Shown here: positions 34,846 to 38,478 of the stretch, one piece after another | Layout of the letters: every line of letters begins with the position of its first letter | Position numbering within the stretch: position 1 is the stretch's first letter | Translations under genes and position numbers: made by a program | The notes under the pieces: generated by a model | What the model saw: the letters and a program-made list of their open reading frames with translations, nothing else | Told to the model about the DNA's origin: nothing | Databases searched by the model: none | Origin: Alphaproteobacteria bacterium | GTDB taxonomy: Bacteria; Pseudomonadota; Alphaproteobacteria; Rickettsiales; JABCZZ01 | Direction of reading: 5' to 3' | Assembly (NCBI GenBank): GCA_013289445.1 | Contig: JABCZZ010000015.1 | Span: 1-38,478, forward strand | DNA length: 38,478 nt

Positions 34846-35070
34846 GGGTAATATCCTTCGTTGATGAAAAATGCCAGAGGGACTTTGACTTCCATTTGGC
34901 AGGATAATAATCAGCTTGCTTCGTATAAAAAAGCAATGTGGCGATTATGAACGTGTCTTGATGCTGTCTTTACAGATATGCACCCTGCCACGCTTGGGAA
35001 ATAGATAAGGCACTCCATAAGGTATTAGGTGCGTGAATATCATTCAACACCCCATATGAAAGATACTTAT

Positions 35071-35253
35071 ATGTTAAATTATGTAATCACCTTCTTCCTT
35101 CTGGCGGTAGTCGCTGCATTTCTGGGTTTTGGAGGCCTTGCAGGCACTTTTTCCCAAATTGCACAATTACTGGCGCTTGTCTTTGTCGTGCTTTTTCTCT
35201 TTAGCCTGATTCGCCACACGGCCAGTGGTCGCAAGGATATGCCGCCGCTCTAA
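35071..35253 (+). CDS. DUF1328-family small membrane protein
   Basis: 60 residues from ATG 35071, which gives the family's usual start MLNYVITFFLLAVVAAFLGF; longer in-frame starts at 35029 and 35056 add polar residues that the family lacks. Two membrane spans are separated by GGLAGTFSQIAQ, then a short basic tail. Family members (YtjA/UPF0391) are widespread stress-responsive inner-membrane proteins without a known activity. It precedes a hairpin and the DUF2252 gene. Confidence 0.85.
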   Translation: MLNYVITFFLLAVVAAFLGFGGLAGTFSQIAQLLALVFVVLFLFSLIRHTASGRKDMPPL

Positions 35254-35304
35254 GCAAGAGTATAGGTAGAACTCTTTGCGCTGATTATTACCGGACGATT
35301 GTTA

Positions 35305-35348
35305 TAACGCCTGCAGAAGAGCAAGTACCTTGCCTTTTGCAGGCGTTA
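35305..35348. repeat. Long hairpin between the DUF1328 and DUF2252 genes
   Basis: TAACGCCTGCA (35305-35315) and TGCAGGCGTTA (35338-35348) are perfect 11-bp complements. Inside, GCAAG (35321-35325) pairs with CTTGC (35329-35333). No T-run follows on either strand, so it is not a standard intrinsic terminator; it ends 23 bases before the DUF2252 ATG and may shape its leader or act as a processing site. Confidence 0.65.
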
Positions 35349-35371
35349 CAATGATGGAATACACATAATTC

Positions 35372-36577
35372 ATGAAATCGAAATATCCCACCTTTAAAGA
35401 TCGGCAAGCGATATTAAACGAGTATCGCAATTTGAAAATGGCGCATTCGCCGCATGCCTATGTCCGGGGCAATACACTTAAATTTTATGAATGGCTGGAG
35501 ACCGCAAAAGGACAATCTCTGCCCAGTGGGCCTGCAGTGTGGATTTGCGGCGATTGCCATACCGGCAATCTGGGGCCTATTGCAAATATTAAAGGCCATA
35601 TCGATATTCAGATTCGCGATCTCGACCAGACCGTGATAGGCAATCCAGCTCATGACCTGATCCGACTGGGACTCTCCTTGGCTTCCTCTGCACGAGGTTC
35701 GGCGCTTCCGGGCATCACTACCGCAAAAATGTTGGAAGAAATGATGGAAGGCTATCAACAGGCCTTCACCAAAGGGGCTGAGAGCGCAAAAAATCATGTT
35801 AAAAAGCCTGATTCCGTCAAAATTGCCATGAAAAATGCATTGCGGCGCTCATGGAAGCATTTGGCAAAGGAGCGCATAGAAGATACGCAACCCACTATTC
35901 CCCTTGGCAAAAAATTCTGGCCTCTCACCAAAGAGGAGAAAAAAGAAGTTAAACGTCTTTTCAAAATGGATGAGGTGCGTAATCTTGTGACCTCGTTGCG
36001 TACGCGTGATGATAATGCGTGCGTCGAAGTCATAGACGCCGCCTACTGGGTAAAAGGATGCAGCTCGCTGGGGCGTATTCGTATCGCGGTGCTTGTCAGT
36101 GTGGGAAAGGGATCTCCTAAAGACGAATTATGCCTTATAGACATTAAAGAGGCGGTGGCCGCTTCAGCGCCCCGTTACGCCAAAGCAGAAATGCCTAAAG
36201 ATAATGCGCAGCGTGCGGTGACGGGCGCACAGCATCTTTCGCCTTTTTTAGGCAAACGCATGCTTGCTACACGTTTTCTTGGGCATTCGGTTTTCCTGCG
36301 TGAGGTGCTGCCCCAGGATCTGAAACTGGAAATTGATCAAATGACACGCGATGAAGCCATAAAAGCTGCAGGGTTTCTGGCGATGATAGTAGGTAAAGCG
36401 CATGCCCAGCAAATGGACAAGGCTACCCAACAAAAATGGCTGGCGGAATTAAAGCGCAATCGTTCCAAAACGCTGGATGCACCGTCCTGGCTCTGGTCAA
36501 GTGTGGTGGAACTCGTCGTTAGTCATGAAGCTGCTTACCTTGAGCATTGCCGTAAATACTCCCTGATTATGTCTTAA
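35372..36577 (+). CDS. DUF2252-family protein
   Basis: 401 residues. The motif ICGDCHTGNLGPI followed by IQIRDLDQTVIGNPAHDLIRLGLSLA corresponds to the family's GDxHxxNFG and FDxNDFD...WDLKRL blocks, which resemble the catalytic loop and metal-binding aspartate of aminoglycoside-kinase-like folds. Other blocks are KGCSSLGRIRIAVLV and ATRFLGHSVFLREVLPQDLK. There is no signal peptide, so it is cytoplasmic. Biochemical function of the family is unknown; a phosphotransferase is plausible from the fold. Confidence 0.82.
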   Translation: MKSKYPTFKDRQAILNEYRNLKMAHSPHAYVRGNTLKFYEWLETAKGQSLPSGPAVWICGDCHTGNLGPIANIKGHIDIQIRDLDQTVIGNPAHDLIRLGLSLASSARGSALPGITTAKMLEEMMEGYQQAFTKGAESAKNHVKKPDSVKIAMKNALRRSWKHLAKERIEDTQPTIPLGKKFWPLTKEEKKEVKRLFKMDEVRNLVTSLRTRDDNACVEVIDAAYWVKGCSSLGRIRIAVLVSVGKGSPKDELCLIDIKEAVAASAPRYAKAEMPKDNAQRAVTGAQHLSPFLGKRMLATRFLGHSVFLREVLPQDLKLEIDQMTRDEAIKAAGFLAMIVGKAHAQQMDKATQQKWLAELKRNRSKTLDAPSWLWSSVVELVVSHEAAYLEHCRKYSLIMS

Positions 36578-36699
36578 ACGTAGGGCAATGCCCTCTGGCT
36601 TCGTTAAAATGATTTTTGTGGCAGGTGAACCATACAGTTTCTTTATAAGCAACCATGCACAGTCCTAATTAAGTTAATTTAAAAAAACAGGAGACTATT

Positions 36700-36777
36700 A
36701 TGGGTCGCGGAATTCTTCTTTGGTTATTGGGCGTGCCAATCCCCATCATCATCTTGCTTGCACTCTTCTGGCACTAA
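36700..36777 (+). CDS. 25-residue membrane peptide
   Basis: ATG 36700 follows CAGGAGA at 6 bases. The product is MGRGILLWLLGVPIPIIILL followed by ALFWH, a single hydrophobic span with one Arg before it and a terminal His. Peptides of very similar sequence occur in other alphaproteobacteria to my knowledge. It precedes the membrane protein gene at 36804 by 26 bases and is likely to be co-transcribed with it. Confidence 0.65.
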   Translation: MGRGILLWLLGVPIPIIILLALFWH

Positions 36778-36803
36778 GATTCAAAAAAATGAAGGAACAT
36801 GCT

Positions 36804-37661
36804 ATGTATAACCCTACCACGGACAACACTGCCTCCATAAATAGCCCTTCTTCCGCTGTGGCGTGGCCCGCAATATGGGCAGGTGCTTTCGCAGCGCTTA
36901 CATTGTCCCTCATTCTCTCCATCCTTGGCGCAGGCATTAGTGCCGCTTCTTTACCTACATCAGATCAGGTGAGGGCATCTGCCACCGCGCTTACTTCAGG
37001 AGTGGTCATCTGGCTTATATTTACGCAATGGCTGGCCTCGGGTTTTGGCGGCTATCTTGCGGGCAGGCTGCGCACCAAATATATTTCCGTGCATACGGAT
37101 GAAGTATTTTTCCGCGATACCGCACATGGATTTTTGGCATGGGCTGTTGCCACAGTAATCGCCGCTGCATTCTTTGCTGCAGCATTCACCTCAACTATCG
37201 GAGCAGGGGCGCATATCGTAGGTGGCGCTGCGACCGCCGCCATGGCCCGGCCCGGCCCGGAAGGCCCTATGGCTGGCCCGGGTGAAGCCAATGCGTATGC
37301 GGTAGACGGATTGTTTCGATCCGACCAACCACAGGTTCCCGTAGATCCGCAGACGCGCGGCGAAGTCATGCGTATCATTCTCACCGGCCTTAAGAATGGC
37401 GATGTCTCACAAGCCGACAGAAACTATCTTGCAGGACAGATTGTGGTGCGCGAAAGAATTACACCCGCAGAAGCCTCCAAACGCGTGGACGATGCTATCA
37501 CGCAAGTGAAGGCGGCGCAGGCGAAAGCCTTGGAAACGGCAGAAACAGCCCGCAAAGCAGCTGCAAAGCTTTCTATTTTTACAGCGCTTTCGTTATTCGT
37601 AGGTGCGTTCATCGCAAGTGTTGGCGGGGCATTGGGCGGAAAACGACGCGACGAGTATTAA
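36804..37661 (+). CDS. Membrane protein, PhnA-like/YrzE-like type
   Basis: 285 residues from ATG 36804, with AGGA 7 bases upstream; ATG 36789 is less well placed. It begins with a polar 18 residues, then AVAWPAIWAGAFAALTLSLI (span 1), VVIWLIFTQWLASGFGGYLA (span 2), FLAWAVATVIAAAFFAAAF (span 3). A soluble region of about 120 residues follows (RGEVMRIILTGLKNGDVS, AEASKRVDDAITQVKAAQAK, with a coiled-coil-like Ala/Lys helix), then a last span IFTALSLFVGAFIASVGGAL and a basic end. Alphaproteobacterial proteins of this layout are often labelled PhnA-like, without evidence for phosphonate metabolism. Function unknown. Confidence 0.72.
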   Translation: MYNPTTDNTASINSPSSAVAWPAIWAGAFAALTLSLILSILGAGISAASLPTSDQVRASATALTSGVVIWLIFTQWLASGFGGYLAGRLRTKYISVHTDEVFFRDTAHGFLAWAVATVIAAAFFAAAFTSTIGAGAHIVGGAATAAMARPGPEGPMAGPGEANAYAVDGLFRSDQPQVPVDPQTRGEVMRIILTGLKNGDVSQADRNYLAGQIVVRERITPAEASKRVDDAITQVKAAQAKALETAETARKAAAKLSIFTALSLFVGAFIASVGGALGGKRRDEY

Positions 37662-37697
37662 TAGCATTCTTTTTTATCATGCAGAGTCAGGGTGCTT

Positions 37698-38478
37698 ATG
37701 AAGCTCTTTGAATGCCAGCAGTGTCATCTTCTGCTTTCATTTGAAAATCGTCATTGTGGGGGTTGCGGTCATTTATTGGGCTACCTTCCCCTGCAAAATC
37801 AGATGAGCGCCATAAAGCCCAGCAATGGGCTGTGGCAGGCGCTTGCAGCGACAGACCATTTATTTAAGTTCTGTGCGAACGTCCAATATGACGCCTGCAA
37901 CTGGCTTATTCCCGTTGAATCCGGCGAAGAGTTCTGTATCGCCTGCCGTCATAACCGCACCATTCCTGATTTGTCCGACACAGAAAATCTTCAAAACTGG
38001 CGCAAAATGGAGTTTGCCAAACATCGATTATTTTACACGCTTCTACGGCTCAATTTGCCGCTGGCTAATCGTGCGGATGATCCGCAGCGAGGCCTGGTAT
38101 TTGACTTTCTCGCAGAGCCGCCCCCTGGTGGTTATAAGGTAATGACGGGTCATGATGATGGCGTCATTACGCTGGCGCTTAAAGAAGCCGACGATGCCAC
38201 GCGTGAAGGGCGGCGCACCGCCTTGCATGAGCCCTACCGTACATTGCTTGGGCATTTCCGCCATGAAATAGGCCATTATTATTGGGATCGTCTCGTCACC
38301 GCTGAAAATCGCCAAAATGAATGCCGCGCGGTCTTTGGCGATGATCGTAAGGATTACGACCAGGCGCTCAAAGACCATTATCATAACGGCGCGCCCTCAA
38401 ACTGGCAGCAATATTTCGTCAGTGCGTACGCTGCCAGCCATCCCTGGGAAGACTTTGCCGAAACCTGGGCGCATTATC
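37698..38478 (+). CDS. Zinc-ribbon putative zinc-binding metallopeptidase (3' truncated)
   Basis: ATG 37698 follows AGGG at 6 bases and the frame is open to the end of the window (260 codons seen). The N-terminus MKLFECQQCHLLLSFENRHC with the following GGC forms a CxxC...CxxC zinc ribbon; two more cysteine pairs (FCANVQYDAC, FCIAC) follow. A catalytic HExxH-type motif is present as GHFRHEIGHYYWDRLV, and a later WEDFAETWAHY would supply a third ligand region. The layout corresponds to the zinc-ribbon plus putative metallopeptidase family (DUF2248 type) common in proteobacteria. Cytoplasmic. Only the last part is missing. Confidence 0.82.
   Translation, partial: MKLFECQQCHLLLSFENRHCGGCGHLLGYLPLQNQMSAIKPSNGLWQALAATDHLFKFCANVQYDACNWLIPVESGEEFCIACRHNRTIPDLSDTENLQNWRKMEFAKHRLFYTLLRLNLPLANRADDPQRGLVFDFLAEPPPGGYKVMTGHDDGVITLALKEADDATREGRRTALHEPYRTLLGHFRHEIGHYYWDRLVTAENRQNECRAVFGDDRKDYDQALKDHYHNGAPSNWQQYFVSAYAASHPWEDFAETWAHY

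Noticed and set aside
36582..36594. AGGGC/GCCCT hairpin after the DUF2252 gene as terminator
   Set aside because: Five pairs around a three-base loop with no following T-run; too weak to call.

Overview
The window looks like chromosomal DNA of a free-living or host-associated alphaproteobacterium of moderate GC content. The best taxonomic clues are a three-subunit proton-translocating transhydrogenase (pntAa/pntAb/pntB, Rhodospirillum rubrum type, with a 380-residue PntAa), a zur-znuC-znuB zinc operon, Tad-type pseudopilins, a B12-dependent methylmalonyl-CoA mutase, and small membrane proteins common in that class. I see no transposase, phage module or CRISPR array.

Layout. (1) 1-5235: three tandem plus-strand genes for TPR proteins with a GT9-like C-terminal domain, joined by ATGA overlaps. 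The first is cut by the window edge and the second carries a frameshift. (2) 5272-7431: zinc operon with a Zur-box-like palindrome, zur, an unannotated 32-residue membrane peptide, znuC and znuB; znuA is not here. (3) 7545-10289: an unknown protein, a secreted SNase-like nuclease on the minus strand that may be leaderless, then a Fur-box-like site followed by a cupredoxin and an FTR1/EfeU iron permease. (4) 15597-10286, minus strand: seven tightly packed genes, pntAa, a membrane-anchored unknown, pntAb, a Cys-rich membrane protein, pntB, a PLD-fold protein without its catalytic residues, and an unknown soluble protein. (5) 16436-15720: a diguanylate cyclase. (6) 16437-19571: a structured leader resembling part of the M-box, followed by an MgtA-type Mg2+ P-type ATPase, then an unknown protein. 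(7) 20780-30196: two divergent pseudopilin/VWA modules of the same design facing away from a 168-bp spacer. The minus arm is TadE-a, TadE-b, VWA, VWA; the plus arm is TadE-a with a 270-residue (APTP)n tail, TadE-b, VWA. (8) 33743-30248, minus strand: a 53-residue peptide, a phosphoribosyltransferase-like protein and methylmalonyl-CoA mutase. (9) 33928-34017: tRNA-Ser(UGA). (10) 34062-38478: envelope or stress-type genes: a DUF2459 lipoprotein, a 43-residue lipoprotein, a DUF1328 protein, a DUF2252 protein, a 25-residue membrane peptide, a membrane protein, and a truncated zinc-ribbon metallopeptidase.

Metal homeostasis recurs (Zn, Fe, Mg), each locus with its own candidate cis element. The least ordinary part is the mirrored pseudopilin/VWA locus. 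It has no secretion ATPase, secretin or prepilin peptidase within the window, so it would depend on a Tad machine encoded elsewhere.
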